This document shows, piece by piece, positions 7,902 to 16,443 of a stretch of 64,000 nucleotides of DNA. Both the position numbers and the translations under genes were made by a program. Position 1 is the stretch's first letter. Each line of letters begins with the position of its first letter. Under the pieces are notes generated by a model. It did not search any database. It had not been told where the DNA came from and was given only the letters and a program-made list of their open reading frames with translations. Source of the DNA: Verrucomicrobiota bacterium. GTDB taxonomy: Bacteria > Verrucomicrobiota > Verrucomicrobiia > Opitutales > Opitutaceae. The DNA lies in NCBI GenBank assembly GCA_023428905.1, contig JAEYWP010000016.1, positions 1 through 64,000 on the forward strand, read 5' to 3'.

Positions 7902-9530
7902 ATGCGGGCCAAGCTTTTCATTCTCGCCGCGCTGGTTTGCATCGTCGCCCTCCCGTTCGCGCTGCGCCCACGCGGTGAGGCGCCGGTGGGACGAGCGGAC
8001 GATACACTGGTCATCATCACGCCGCACAACGAAGCGATCCGCTCCGAGTTTAGCCATGCCTTCGAAGCGTGGTACCGGGCGCGGACCGGTCGCACCGTCT
8101 TTGTCGACTGGCGCGTGATCGGCGGGACCAGTGAAATCACCCGCTTCCTCGAGGGCGAATACGTCTCCGCTTTCCAGGCGTATTGGACGCGGACCCTGCG
8201 CCGACCCTGGAGCCTCGACGTCCAGACCACCTTCCAGTCGGCGCGCATACCGGCCGACGCGACGGAGGAGATGAAAGCGGCGCGCGCGGCCTTCCTCGCG
8301 TCGGAGGTGAGCTGCGGGATCGACCTCTTTTTCGGCGGCGGCACCTACGACTTTATCCGTCAGGCGCAGGCCGGACGCCTGGTGGACAGCGGGCTCCTGC
8401 AGAAGCACCCGGAGTGGTTTAACGAGGCGGTGATCCCGCGCAGTTTTTCCGGGGAGGAATATTGGGACGAGCGCGGGCTCTGGTTTGGCTCCGTGCTCAG
8501 CAGCTACGGACTGATCTACAACGAGGATTCCCTGCGGAGGCTCGGGCTGGACCAGCCGCCGCGCCAGTGGGCCGACCTGCGCGATCCCCGTCTTTTTGGT
8601 GAGGTTGCCCTGGCGGATCCGACCAAAAGCAGCTCCATCGCCAAGGTATTCGAGAACATCGTACAACAGCAGATGCAGCTCAGGCTGCACGCCCTCCAGC
8701 GCGAGGACGCCACCGCTGGGGCGGAGGCGGTGGAGCGGCGGGCGGTGCGGGAGGGATGGATCGAGGGGCTTCGCCTGCTGCAGGTGGCGGGAGCGAGCGC
8801 CCGGTATTTCACCGACACCTCCCAGAAGCCGCCGATCGACGTCGCACAGGGCGATTCGGCGGTCGGGCTTTGCATCGACTTCTACGGGCGCCAGCAGGCG
8901 GAGGCGGTGCGCCGCCGCGGCAAGTCGGAACGCGTCCACTACGTGGCTCCGGTCGGAGGGTCCGTCAGTTCGGTCGACCCGATCGCGCTGATGCGCGGTG
9001 CGCCCAATCGCGACGTCGCGATCGCCTTCATGGAGTTCACCCTCTCCATGGACGGCCAGAAACTGTGGAATTTTCGACCCGGAACGCCCGGTGGCCCCGA
9101 GCATTTTGCCCTGCGGCGTCTGCCGGTGCGGCGAGACTTTTATACCGAGGCCTCCTTCCGGCCATATCTGACCGATCCCGAAGCTTCGCCTTTTCAGGAG
9201 GAGGATCGACTGATCTATCGCGCCGCGTGGACCAGCGGTTTGTTTCGCGAACTCGCCTTTGTCATCCGGGTGATGTGCCTGGATTCCCATGGCGAGCTGG
9301 TGCAGGCGTGGCGCGCGATCATCGACGCGGGAATGCCGGCCGAGGCGATCGCGGTGATGCAGTCCCTCGACGCCGTTGCCTACGATGAGGCGGCCGGGCG
9401 GATCAAGCGTGTGCTCGGCTCGCGCGACAAGGCGGAGGAGTTGCGGCTCGGGCGCGAGCTGGGTGAACGTTTCCGGCAGCAGTACCGCCGCGCGGAGGCG
9501 GTGGCCCGGCAAAGCGCGGGCGCGCGTTAG
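7902..9530 (+). CDS. ABC transporter extracellular solute-binding protein
   Basis: Secreted or membrane-tethered binding protein of 542 residues. It begins with a basic tip and a hydrophobic segment (about 4-22) that acts as a signal peptide or anchor; no lipobox cysteine is placed convincingly. The mature part begins with a TLVIITPHNEAI strand, followed by a two-lobed periplasmic-binding fold of the iron/thiamine/polyamine class. It is longer than the usual 330-400 residues because of a helical insertion (about 265-290) and a C-terminal helical tail after about residue 440. It follows the ATPase gene and ends 16 bases from the convergent rpe. The ligand is not determinable. Confidence 0.8.
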   Translation: MRAKLFILAALVCIVALPFALRPRGEAPVGRADDTLVIITPHNEAIRSEFSHAFEAWYRARTGRTVFVDWRVIGGTSEITRFLEGEYVSAFQAYWTRTLRRPWSLDVQTTFQSARIPADATEEMKAARAAFLASEVSCGIDLFFGGGTYDFIRQAQAGRLVDSGLLQKHPEWFNEAVIPRSFSGEEYWDERGLWFGSVLSSYGLIYNEDSLRRLGLDQPPRQWADLRDPRLFGEVALADPTKSSSIAKVFENIVQQQMQLRLHALQREDATAGAEAVERRAVREGWIEGLRLLQVAGASARYFTDTSQKPPIDVAQGDSAVGLCIDFYGRQQAEAVRRRGKSERVHYVAPVGGSVSSVDPIALMRGAPNRDVAIAFMEFTLSMDGQKLWNFRPGTPGGPEHFALRRLPVRRDFYTEASFRPYLTDPEASPFQEEDRLIYRAAWTSGLFRELAFVIRVMCLDSHGELVQAWRAIIDAGMPAEAIAVMQSLDAVAYDEAAGRIKRVLGSRDKAEELRLGRELGERFRQQYRRAEAVARQSAGAR

Positions 9531-9546
9531 GCCACGGTCCGCGGTC

Positions 9547-10200
9547 TCACCAGCCAGCCACGGTGCGGGCGAAATCCGCGCGGTCTTTCGCTGCGAAAAA
9601 GGCCGTGCCCGCAACGAAGGTGTCGGCGCCGGCGCGGCGGCACTCCGGCCCGGTTTGCAGGTCGACGCCGCCATCGACTTCCAGTCGGAAGCGGAGCCCG
9701 CGGGTGGAGCGCCACCGATCGAGCTCGGTCAGCTTGGGCAGGGTGTCGCGGCGGAAGGACTGGCCGCCGAAGCCGGGCTGCACGGTCATGACGAGCGCGA
9801 GGTCGACTGCATCCAGCAGCGGTTCGATCGCGGCGGAGGGTGTGCCGGGATTGATCACGATGCCGCACTGGCAGCCGAGCTCTCGGATCCGGGCGAGGGT
9901 GGCGCGGTGATCGTAGGCGGGTTCGATATGGACGCTGATCAGGTTGGCCCCGGCCTTGGCGAAGGCCTCGATGTACCGGTGTGGCTCCGCCAGCATCAAG
10001 TGGACATCGAAGAAGAGTTTCGAGTGCTTCCGGAGCGCTGCCACCGTTTGCGGCCCGAACGTCAGGTTGGGCACGAAGTGCCCGTCCATGATGTCGAGGT
10101 GCAGCCAGGAGATCCCGAGCTGTTCCACCTGGGCCGCGCTGGAGGCCAGGTTGGCGTGATCGCCGGCGAGGATGGAGGGTGCGAGCTGGGGGCGGTGCAT
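9547..10200 (-). CDS. rpe: Ribulose-phosphate 3-epimerase
   Basis: Epimerises ribulose 5-phosphate and xylulose 5-phosphate in the pentose phosphate pathway. The 217-residue product has the TIM-barrel signatures: LAPSILAGD at strand 1, HLDIMDGHFVPN with metal-binding His and Asp, FDVHLM, the VQPGFGGQ phosphate loop, and a late EVDGGV carrying the catalytic Asp. The ATG at 10200 begins the conserved N terminus; the frame is open further upstream but only into the lptE gene. It is the last gene of the rpmF-plsX-fabH-bamD-lptE-rpe run, 31 bases after lptE. Confidence 0.95.
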   Translation of the reverse strand: MHRPQLAPSILAGDHANLASSAAQVEQLGISWLHLDIMDGHFVPNLTFGPQTVAALRKHSKLFFDVHLMLAEPHRYIEAFAKAGANLISVHIEPAYDHRATLARIRELGCQCGIVINPGTPSAAIEPLLDAVDLALVMTVQPGFGGQSFRRDTLPKLTELDRWRSTRGLRFRLEVDGGVDLQTGPECRRAGADTFVAGTAFFAAKDRADFARTVAGW

Positions 10201-10231
10201 GGCAGTCAAAGCGAAGCGCCGGCCTGCCGCG

Positions 10232-10792
10232 TCACCACACATCCAATACAGTGTGGGCCACCCGGTCGGCGAGGGTGGCGGCGAGCAGGGGCATGGTCTG
10301 GTATTCGGCCTGGAGTTGGCGGCTGACAAAGACGGGTTCGCCCGCCGGACCCTGTTCGACCGTGCCGTCGGAGGTGAAGACCTCCCGGACGGCGCGCACG
10401 GGTCGTTTGGTGAAGAGCAGTTTGCCGGAGCGATTGTCCCGGAGGGTGCAGACCGCCTGGAGTTCCAGGTCGAAGCTGCGGGCGAGTCCCGTGTCGCTGC
10501 GGCGCACGGTGGCGACGCGGCGATCGTAGGCGACCAGTTCGACCAGGAGGGTGACGTCGGCGCCGGTGGGGGAGCTGGTCACGCTGACCCGGCCGTCCTT
10601 GAGCAGCGCCTCCCGGACCTGCGTGCCGAAGAGGGCGGTGGCTTGGGGGAGGTTGACGGTGTTTTCCACCGGTTCGACAAAAACGGAGGCAAAGCCCGGT
10701 TTGGCCTCGGTGCCGAGCTGGTAGTTGGCGCACCCCGCCAGGCAAAAAAGCCCGGCAAGAAGCAAAAGCACAGGAATGAGCCGGGCGCGCAT
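10232..10792 (-). CDS. lptE: LPS-assembly lipoprotein LptE family
   Basis: Outer-membrane lipoprotein expected to plug the LptD barrel during lipopolysaccharide insertion. The 186 residues start with a lipoprotein signal: basic tip, leucine-rich core, and lipobox LAGC with the modified cysteine at residue 21. The mature part has the alternating strand/helix character of the LptE/RlpB family, including a conserved VFVEPVEN strand. It is 11 bases downstream of bamD in the minus-strand envelope operon, which fits joint expression of outer-membrane assembly factors. LptE sequences diverge widely, so the call rests on lipobox, size, fold rhythm and context. Confidence 0.75.
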   Translation of the reverse strand: MRARLIPVLLLLAGLFCLAGCANYQLGTEAKPGFASVFVEPVENTVNLPQATALFGTQVREALLKDGRVSVTSSPTGADVTLLVELVAYDRRVATVRRSDTGLARSFDLELQAVCTLRDNRSGKLLFTKRPVRAVREVFTSDGTVEQGPAGEPVFVSRQLQAEYQTMPLLAATLADRVAHTVLDVW

Positions 10793-10803
10793 GCGGAAGC
10801 GGC

Positions 10804-11850
10804 TCAGAATAGCAGGAAACGCTTCTTCTTCACCGAGCCGGGCTGCTCCGCCGCCGCCTGGGCGGCTTCGACCTCGGCGAGGCGCGCGCGGGCCCGGTTG
10901 GCGACCGGTGAATCTGGATACACGGTGATGGCCTCGTTGTAGAAGACGCGGGCGGCCTTGTAGTTGTCGCGCTTGAAGAAATAAAAGTCGGCCATCTTGA
11001 TCTTCGACTCGGCCAGGACCTCCTTCATTTCCGACAGGCCCTTCTCCGCCTTCCCCACGTTCGCGTCGCTGGGGTAGAGGATCATGAAATCCTCGAAATA
11101 GGTGACGGCATTGCGGGTGGACTCCTGGTCGTAATAGGGGCCCTCCACCAGCGAGGCGTGGGTCTCGGCGAGCTTCAGGTACGCGTCGGGCGCGAGCAGG
11201 CTCTGCGGGTAGTTGTTGATCATCCGGTCGAGGGCGTCGATCGCCTCCTCGGTGTTCTTCATCCGCTGGTGGCCGCGCGCGATGTTCATCAGGGCGAGGG
11301 GAGCGTAGTCACTGTAGGGCGCGTTGATCAGGATGTATTCAAACATCTCGATCGCCTTCTCTCGGTTGGTGAACCCGGGAAGGACCCAGAGGATCCGGCC
11401 GCGCGCACCGTCCATCAGCGCGCTGGCAATGCGGTACTGCTCACCCACGATCTCGTTGAAGCGCGGGGTGTTCGGGTAGCGCATCAGCACCGCCTGGTAA
11501 TCCTGGAACGCCTTGACCCACTGGCGCTTCGCCAGGCGCAGGCCGGCGGAACGGTAAAGGGCCTCGGGTGCGTAGATGGAATTCGGATACCGCTTGGCCA
11601 CCCGGGTGTAGAGTTTGATGGCGGAGCGGCGGCTGCCGCGTTCCTCGGCGGTGCGCGCGCGGTTCATCAGCTCGACCGCGTTGCGGCCCTCGGGGCCGGT
11701 CAGGCCGGAAAGCACGCCCCCTTCCACGCGCCAGCCGGACTGGGGTGTCCAGACCAGGTCCGCACTTAGGCGGCTTGGGAGCGCGGCGACGCAGGCGAAG
11801 AGGACGAATGCGAAGGCGACAACCCTGCGAAAGGCGGGAAGAGACATCAT
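10804..11850 (-). CDS. bamD: BamD-like TPR outer membrane assembly factor
   Basis: TPR protein of 348 residues resembling BamD/ComL/YfiO, the essential partner of BamA in outer-membrane protein folding. It has an N-terminal signal sequence (about 5-30), then repeated TPR units with the typical W/Y-A-x-F and YP(N/D)S spacing (SIYAPEALYR, SDYAPLAL and similar). E. coli BamD is a shorter lipoprotein; here the only signal-region cysteine sits in an atypical LFAC context, so lipidation is uncertain and ordinary signal peptidase cleavage after a later Ala is also possible. A C-terminal coiled extension ends in lysine and arginine. The start is the first of two adjacent ATGs (11850 or 11847). It lies 9 bases after fabH. 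Confidence 0.8.
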   Translation of the reverse strand: MMSLPAFRRVVAFAFVLFACVAALPSRLSADLVWTPQSGWRVEGGVLSGLTGPEGRNAVELMNRARTAEERGSRRSAIKLYTRVAKRYPNSIYAPEALYRSAGLRLAKRQWVKAFQDYQAVLMRYPNTPRFNEIVGEQYRIASALMDGARGRILWVLPGFTNREKAIEMFEYILINAPYSDYAPLALMNIARGHQRMKNTEEAIDALDRMINNYPQSLLAPDAYLKLAETHASLVEGPYYDQESTRNAVTYFEDFMILYPSDANVGKAEKGLSEMKEVLAESKIKMADFYFFKRDNYKAARVFYNEAITVYPDSPVANRARARLAEVEAAQAAAEQPGSVKKKRFLLF

Positions 11851-11859
11851 TGGAAGGAG

Positions 11860-12852
11860 TTACCAGCGAACCAGCGAGGCCCCGTAGGTCAAGCCCGCCC
11901 CAAACGCGACCAGGAGCGTGGTTTCTCCGTGCCGGATGCGTCCGGCGCGGCGGGCTTCGTCGAGGGCGAGGGGAACCGAGGCGGCGGAGGTGTTGCCGTA
12001 GCGGTCGACGTTGATGAAAAAGCGTTCCAGCGACACACCGAGGCTCTTCGAAATCGCATCGATGATGCGCAGGTTGGCCTGGTGTGGGATCACGCAGGCG
12101 ATCTGATCGACCGTCAGTGCGTGTTGTTCCAGGATTTCCTCGATCGCGTCCTCCATCTCGCGGACCGCGACCTTGAACACCTCGCGGCCCTTCATCTTCA
12201 CAAAGTGGTTGCCGGCGGAGAAGGACTCGGCGGTGACGGGGGCGTGGCTGCCGCCGCCGGGAATGCAGAGGAGATCCTGCATGCCGCCTTCCGAATAGAG
12301 GCGGGTGCCGATGATGCGGGCGCCGTCTCCGCGGGAGGGCCCCAGGACGACGGCTCCGGCGGCGTCGCCGAAAAGCACGCAGGTGCTGCGGTCCTTCCAG
12401 TCGAGAAAGGAGGACATCTTTTCCGCGCCGATCACCAGGGCGTGTTTGTACCGCCCTGAGGAGAGCATGGCCCACGCGGTGTCGAGCGCGTAGAGGAAGC
12501 CGGAACAGGCGGCGTTCAGGTCGAAGCACGCGGCATGCTGGGGCACCCCCAGTTTGTGCTGCACGATGGTCGCGGTGGCGGGCATCGGCATGTCCGGCGT
12601 CAGGGTGGCGACGATCACCAGGCCGATGTCTGCGGCGGTGAGTCCGGCGTCGGCGAGTGCGGCCTGACCGGCGCGGGCCGCGAGGTCCGAGGTGGCCTCG
12701 TGGGGTCCGGCGATCCGGCGCTCCCGGATACCGGTGCGGGTTTCAATCCACTCGTTGGAGGTGTCGACCCACTTGGAGAGTTCCTCGTTGGTCAGGATCT
12801 TTTCCGGGGCGTACGACCCGGTTCCGAGCACTGCAATCGTGGGAAGAGCCAT
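11860..12852 (-). CDS. fabH: 3-oxoacyl-ACP synthase III (KAS III)
   Basis: Starts fatty-acid chains by condensing acetyl-CoA (or branched acyl-CoA) with malonyl-ACP. The 330-residue thiolase-fold enzyme has the full triad: Cys116 in AACSGF, His257 in IPHQANLRI and Asn287 in YGNTSA. The N-terminal segment with TRTGIRERRIA matches the CoA-binding region. It sits directly after plsX, the classic plsX-fabH order linking fatty-acid initiation to phospholipid acyl transfer, and is followed by bamD. It is distinct from the FabF-type synthase at 32368, which belongs to a separate cluster. Confidence 0.97.
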   Translation of the reverse strand: MALPTIAVLGTGSYAPEKILTNEELSKWVDTSNEWIETRTGIRERRIAGPHEATSDLAARAGQAALADAGLTAADIGLVIVATLTPDMPMPATATIVQHKLGVPQHAACFDLNAACSGFLYALDTAWAMLSSGRYKHALVIGAEKMSSFLDWKDRSTCVLFGDAAGAVVLGPSRGDGARIIGTRLYSEGGMQDLLCIPGGGSHAPVTAESFSAGNHFVKMKGREVFKVAVREMEDAIEEILEQHALTVDQIACVIPHQANLRIIDAISKSLGVSLERFFINVDRYGNTSAASVPLALDEARRAGRIRHGETTLLVAFGAGLTYGASLVRW

Positions 12853-12888
12853 GGCGGCGCGGGCAGGGGGTGGGGCAGGTGGCCCCGC

Positions 12889-13944
12889 TCAGGCGACGAC
12901 CTGGCGAAGGGCATCATTGGCGCGAGCGACGTCGGCCTCGATGCGTTGGTTCAGGTCGGTCTTGATCATCTCGCTCGCGTCGCGAATCGCATTCTTGAGG
13001 GCCTGTCGGTTGGCCGAGCCGTGGGCCTTGAGCAGGGTGCCGCGGAGGCCGAGCAAGGGGGCTCCGCCGTAGCGCTCGGGCTTGATGCGGTTGCGGAGGG
13101 CGTCAAAGGCGCCCTTGGCGAGCAGCCCGCCAGCCATCCGCAGGGGATTGGCCTGGATCTGCGCCTTCAGCTCGTTGCGGAAAAATTTCGAAAGGGACTC
13201 CCAGCTCTTCAGGCAGATATTGCCGACAAAGCCATCACAGACCACCACGTCGACCTCGTCCGCGAAGACCTGAAAGCCCTCGACCGGCCCGATGTAGTGA
13301 ATGATGGGATCAAGTCGCTTCAGCAGGTCGTGCGTCTCGGAGATGAGGGCATTGCCCTTGCCCTCTTCGGTTCCGATGGTGAGCAGACCGACGCGGGGTT
13401 TTTCCACCCCGAGTTCCATCCGGCAATAATGCGTGCCGAGGACGGCGTTGTGAGCCAGGTGTTCGGGCTTGGCCTCCGGATTGGCCCCGGCATCGATCAG
13501 GATAAAATGGCCGTTAGCGCGAGGGATGACGGGCGCCAGGGCGGCACGATCGACGCCGTCGAGCGTGCGCAGCTTAAGAATCCCCGCGGCCACCAGACTG
13601 CCGGTGTTGCCGCAGCTTAGAGCGGCGCCGGCCTCACCGGACTTCACCAGCTCGATCGCGCGAAACATCGAGGCATCCTTCTTCCGCTTGATCGCGGTCA
13701 GCGGTTTGTCGTCCATCGTGACGACCTCGGAGGCATGCAAAAAGGCGAGCTTGGCGTGTCCGCCAAGGCCCGCCTTTTCAGCGAGAGGCCGCAGGACGGC
13801 CTCGTTACCGACAAGTGTGATGGGGCTGACTTCGGGAAACTCGCTCAGCGCGAGCTTGACGGCTTCAACCACCTCGGGAGGCCCGAGATCGCTGCCCATC
13901 GCATCGACTGCGATGCGCCCGGCTGCGCCGTTGCTGGATACCAT
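12889..13944 (-). CDS. plsX: Phosphate acyltransferase PlsX
   Basis: Converts acyl-ACP to acyl-phosphate for PlsY, the entry step of phospholipid synthesis on the cytoplasmic membrane face. The 351 residues start with the signature AVDAMGSDLGP and contain SCGNTGSLV and a VVCDGFVGNICLK segment, all typical of PlsX. Length is normal. It lies between rpmF (31 bases upstream) and fabH (36 bases downstream), the arrangement conserved in many bacteria. Confidence 0.97.
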   Translation of the reverse strand: MVSSNGAAGRIAVDAMGSDLGPPEVVEAVKLALSEFPEVSPITLVGNEAVLRPLAEKAGLGGHAKLAFLHASEVVTMDDKPLTAIKRKKDASMFRAIELVKSGEAGAALSCGNTGSLVAAGILKLRTLDGVDRAALAPVIPRANGHFILIDAGANPEAKPEHLAHNAVLGTHYCRMELGVEKPRVGLLTIGTEEGKGNALISETHDLLKRLDPIIHYIGPVEGFQVFADEVDVVVCDGFVGNICLKSWESLSKFFRNELKAQIQANPLRMAGGLLAKGAFDALRNRIKPERYGGAPLLGLRGTLLKAHGSANRQALKNAIRDASEMIKTDLNQRIEADVARANDALRQVVA

Positions 13945-13975
13945 CAGCGACCTGCCTGTGAAAAAACGCGAAGTC

Positions 13976-14155
13976 TTAGACCTCGACGTTCAACACCTGA
14001 CGACCGCGGTACATCCCGTTCTTGGGGTTGACGCGGTGCGGGCGGAAGGCGCTGCCATCGGTCGGATCCTTCGCGATCTGGGGAGCTTTGAAAGCGTTGG
14101 CGGCGCGGCGGTTGGCGCTGCGGCGTTTGGACTGCTTGCGTTTCGGATTGGCCAT
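13976..14155 (-). CDS. rpmF: 50S ribosomal protein L32
   Basis: Small basic ribosomal protein of 59 residues with the invariant start MANPKRKQSKRR. It lacks the paired cysteines of the zinc-ribbon form, so it is the C-minus type. The reading frame remains open upstream of 14155, but that extension has no L32 character; the ATG at 14155 gives the standard protein. It is the first gene of the envelope operon, with a candidate promoter about 70 bases upstream. Confidence 0.97.
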   Translation of the reverse strand: MANPKRKQSKRRSANRRAANAFKAPQIAKDPTDGSAFRPHRVNPKNGMYRGRQVLNVEV

Positions 14156-14226
14156 GTTGAGTGCGGTTTGAAAGGAGTGCGCCAGAGGTCGTTGGCGACC
14201 GATCTGACAAGTGCGAAAGGGGAGCG

Positions 14227-14254
14227 AGTAAAGGGTCGGCGGGGGCAGCGTCAA
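14227..14254 (-). promoter_or_regulatory. Candidate sigma70-type promoter of the rpmF-rpe operon
   Basis: On the minus strand TTGACG (14249-14254) and TTTACT (14227-14232) are spaced by 16 bases, matching the -35 and -10 consensus at 5/6 and 4/6 positions. It sits in the gap after the uppP stop (14278) and would give a leader of about 60 bases before the L32 ATG. No other promoter-like pair was noticed in this gap. Confidence 0.45.
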
Positions 14255-14277
14255 GCGCGTTGACGCGTGCTTCTTGT

Positions 14278-15315
14278 TCAGGCGAAGAACCAGACCGCGA
14301 GCAGCGCGGCGAGCACGACCCGGTAAATGGCGAAAACGGCGAGCCCGTGGCGGGTGAGGTAACGCACCAGGAAACGGACCGCCAGACCGGCGGAAAGCGC
14401 GGCGACCACCGCGCCCACGATGATAGGCGTCCACCCGAAGACCGCGATCATGGCCGCCCCGTTGCCATAGGCTTTGAGGAGTGCCGCGCCTGCCAGGGTG
14501 GGCAAGCCCACCAGGAAGCTAAACTCGGCGGCCTTGGCTGGGGTCAGCCCGACAAAATAGCCACCCACCATGGTCATCATCGAACGGCTCATGCCGGGCC
14601 ACAGGGCAAAACACTGCATCACGCCCACGGCCAAAGCCTGCCCGCTGCTCAAATCCGATGGTTCAGGCTTCACCCGCGCGGCCGGCTGCTCCTTGCGCCA
14701 CCGTTCCGCCGCAATCATGAGAACGGCGCCACTCAGGAGGGCGACGATGACGGCCTCGATGGAGAAGAGTTTGTCCTCAATCCACTCGTGGAGGAGCAGG
14801 CCGATGGTGGCGGCGGGGAACACGGCGAGGATGATGTTGCGCAGGAGGCGCAGACCGGCGGCATTCTGCCCGGCCAGACCGCGAACAATCCCGAGCAGTT
14901 GCCCGGCATAGAGGATTAAAACGGCGGCAATGCCGCCGATCTGGATCACGACGGCGTAGGTGTCTGCCGCCAGCTTGATGGTCAGCGGCACCCCCGCGGG
15001 GTTTTCCGGGGACGGCGCTTCGGCGTACAGCGGGGCCCCTTCGGCGTCGGACAAGGGCGTGTCGACGTCCAGGCCGAGCATGTTGTTGGCAATGATCAGG
15101 TGCCCGGTGGATGAAATCGGGAGGAATTCCGTGATCCCCTCGACCAGGCCGAGGACGACCGCCTCGCGGAGGCTCAGGCGCGCCACAGCGCCATCGGACG
15201 GCGTGGCTGGCGCAGGGCTCAGGGGCGCGGCTGCTTCCGGGGCTTGGGCGGGAAGGACCCCGGCAAACCAGCAGACGGCGGCAAACGCGGCGAAGAGTCG
15301 GAGACGGACATGCAC
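14278..15315 (-). CDS. uppP: Undecaprenyl-diphosphatase (BacA/UppP)
   Basis: Integral membrane phosphatase that recycles undecaprenyl pyrophosphate for peptidoglycan and other surface glycans; it also gives bacitracin tolerance. Both active-site signatures are present: GLVEGITEFLPISSTGHL near residue 55 and PGMSRSMMTMVGG in the second half, within about eight hydrophobic helices. At 345 residues it is longer than the usual 260-290 because of an N-terminal signal-like stretch followed by an Ala/Pro linker, and an acidic proline-rich loop after the first signature. The chosen start is the GTG at 15315, since no ATG precedes the conserved core in frame; a later start cannot be ruled out. It diverges from trpD. 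Confidence 0.92.
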   Translation of the reverse strand: MHVRLRLFAAFAAVCWFAGVLPAQAPEAAAPLSPAPATPSDGAVARLSLREAVVLGLVEGITEFLPISSTGHLIIANNMLGLDVDTPLSDAEGAPLYAEAPSPENPAGVPLTIKLAADTYAVVIQIGGIAAVLILYAGQLLGIVRGLAGQNAAGLRLLRNIILAVFPAATIGLLLHEWIEDKLFSIEAVIVALLSGAVLMIAAERWRKEQPAARVKPEPSDLSSGQALAVGVMQCFALWPGMSRSMMTMVGGYFVGLTPAKAAEFSFLVGLPTLAGAALLKAYGNGAAMIAVFGWTPIIVGAVVAALSAGLAVRFLVRYLTRHGLAVFAIYRVVLAALLAVWFFA

Positions 15316-15396
15316 GCCGGGTTCGTTCCAGATGCCGATCAGTCTGTCGAGTTTAGGCTTTTCTCGCCGGCGGCTTTTCCGATTCCCTGTCCCCTC

Positions 15397-16443
15397 ATGT
15401 GCGCCCTTGAGCCTTACACGCCCCGGATCCGTGCGGGAGTCGAACTGACTTATCCCGAAATCCAGCAGGCGGCGCACGCCCTGACCTCGCCCGAGGTTTC
15501 GGACGCGTCCAAAGCCGATTTCCTGCGCGCCTTGGCGGTGCGCGGCGAGACGGCGGCCGAACTCGCGGGCTTTGCCCGAGTTTTTCGCCAGCTGGCGATC
15601 GATCCCGGGGTGCACGACCTTGCGCCTGCGGCGATCGACGTGGTGGGTACCGGCGGCGACCACGCAGGCGGGTTCAACATTTCTACACTCGTGGTCTTAA
15701 CGCTGGCCGCCCTGGGAGTGCCGGTGATGAAACACGGGAACCGGGGCGTTACCTCAAAGTGCGGCAGTGCCGACCTGTTTGGTGCACTCGGTTACCAGCT
15801 CGATGCCCCGCCGGAAAAACTGCGCGGCGCCCTGCGCGACCTGGGTTATGTGTTTTTCTTCGCCCCGGCGTTTCACCCGGCCTTCCGGCACATTGCACCG
15901 GTGCGCAAGGCACTGGCGGCCGAAGGGCAACGCACGTTGTTCAATATTCTCGGCCCGATGGTGAATCCGGGAAGACCGGCGCATGTGCTCCTCGGCGTTT
16001 TTTCGCGAGCGTGGGTGTCGCGCCTGGCCGACGCCTTCGACACCCTCGGCGTCACCGCAGGGTTGGTGGCCCACGGGATCATCACCGAGGAGCGCGGGAT
16101 CGACGAGTTGACCACGGCCACGTCGAACGTGGTGCGTGGACTCGGCCGGTTGCGGGAAGTCGATGCCATTTGGACCCCGGAGGAGCACGGCCTCCCGCGC
16201 TCGGACTTCGAGGACCTGAAGGGGGGAGACCTCGCCACCAACACGGCCATTGTCGAGGCCATCCTGGAGGGGCGTGGACCGGCGGGCCTGGTCAACACGA
16301 TCAGTTTCAACGCCGGGTGCGCCCTGTGGATCTGTGGGCGCACCGCGTCGGTTCGCGACGGTGTGGCGGCGGCCCGCGACCAGCTCCTCGGGGGCGGCGT
16401 TCGTGCCAAGATCGCTGCGACCCGCGACTATTTCCGAGCATGA
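15397..16443 (+). CDS. trpD: Anthranilate phosphoribosyltransferase
   Basis: Transfers phosphoribose from PRPP to anthranilate, the second committed step of tryptophan synthesis. The 348-residue product has the glycine-rich PRPP site (VVGTGGDHAGGFNIST), the KHGNRGVTSKCGSADL segment with substrate-binding residues, and FNILGPMVNPGRP. The ATG at 15397 begins the natural N terminus. No other trp gene is adjacent. Its TGA overlaps the glmM ATG (ATGA), so the two are translationally coupled. Confidence 0.96.
   Translation: MCALEPYTPRIRAGVELTYPEIQQAAHALTSPEVSDASKADFLRALAVRGETAAELAGFARVFRQLAIDPGVHDLAPAAIDVVGTGGDHAGGFNISTLVVLTLAALGVPVMKHGNRGVTSKCGSADLFGALGYQLDAPPEKLRGALRDLGYVFFFAPAFHPAFRHIAPVRKALAAEGQRTLFNILGPMVNPGRPAHVLLGVFSRAWVSRLADAFDTLGVTAGLVAHGIITEERGIDELTTATSNVVRGLGRLREVDAIWTPEEHGLPRSDFEDLKGGDLATNTAIVEAILEGRGPAGLVNTISFNAGCALWICGRTASVRDGVAAARDQLLGGGVRAKIAATRDYFRA

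Noticed and set aside
6819..9674. Minus-strand open frame of 951 codons
   Set aside because: It runs antisense through the ABC ATPase and binding-protein genes, whose domains are unambiguous; its own sequence is Arg/Pro/His-rich noise.
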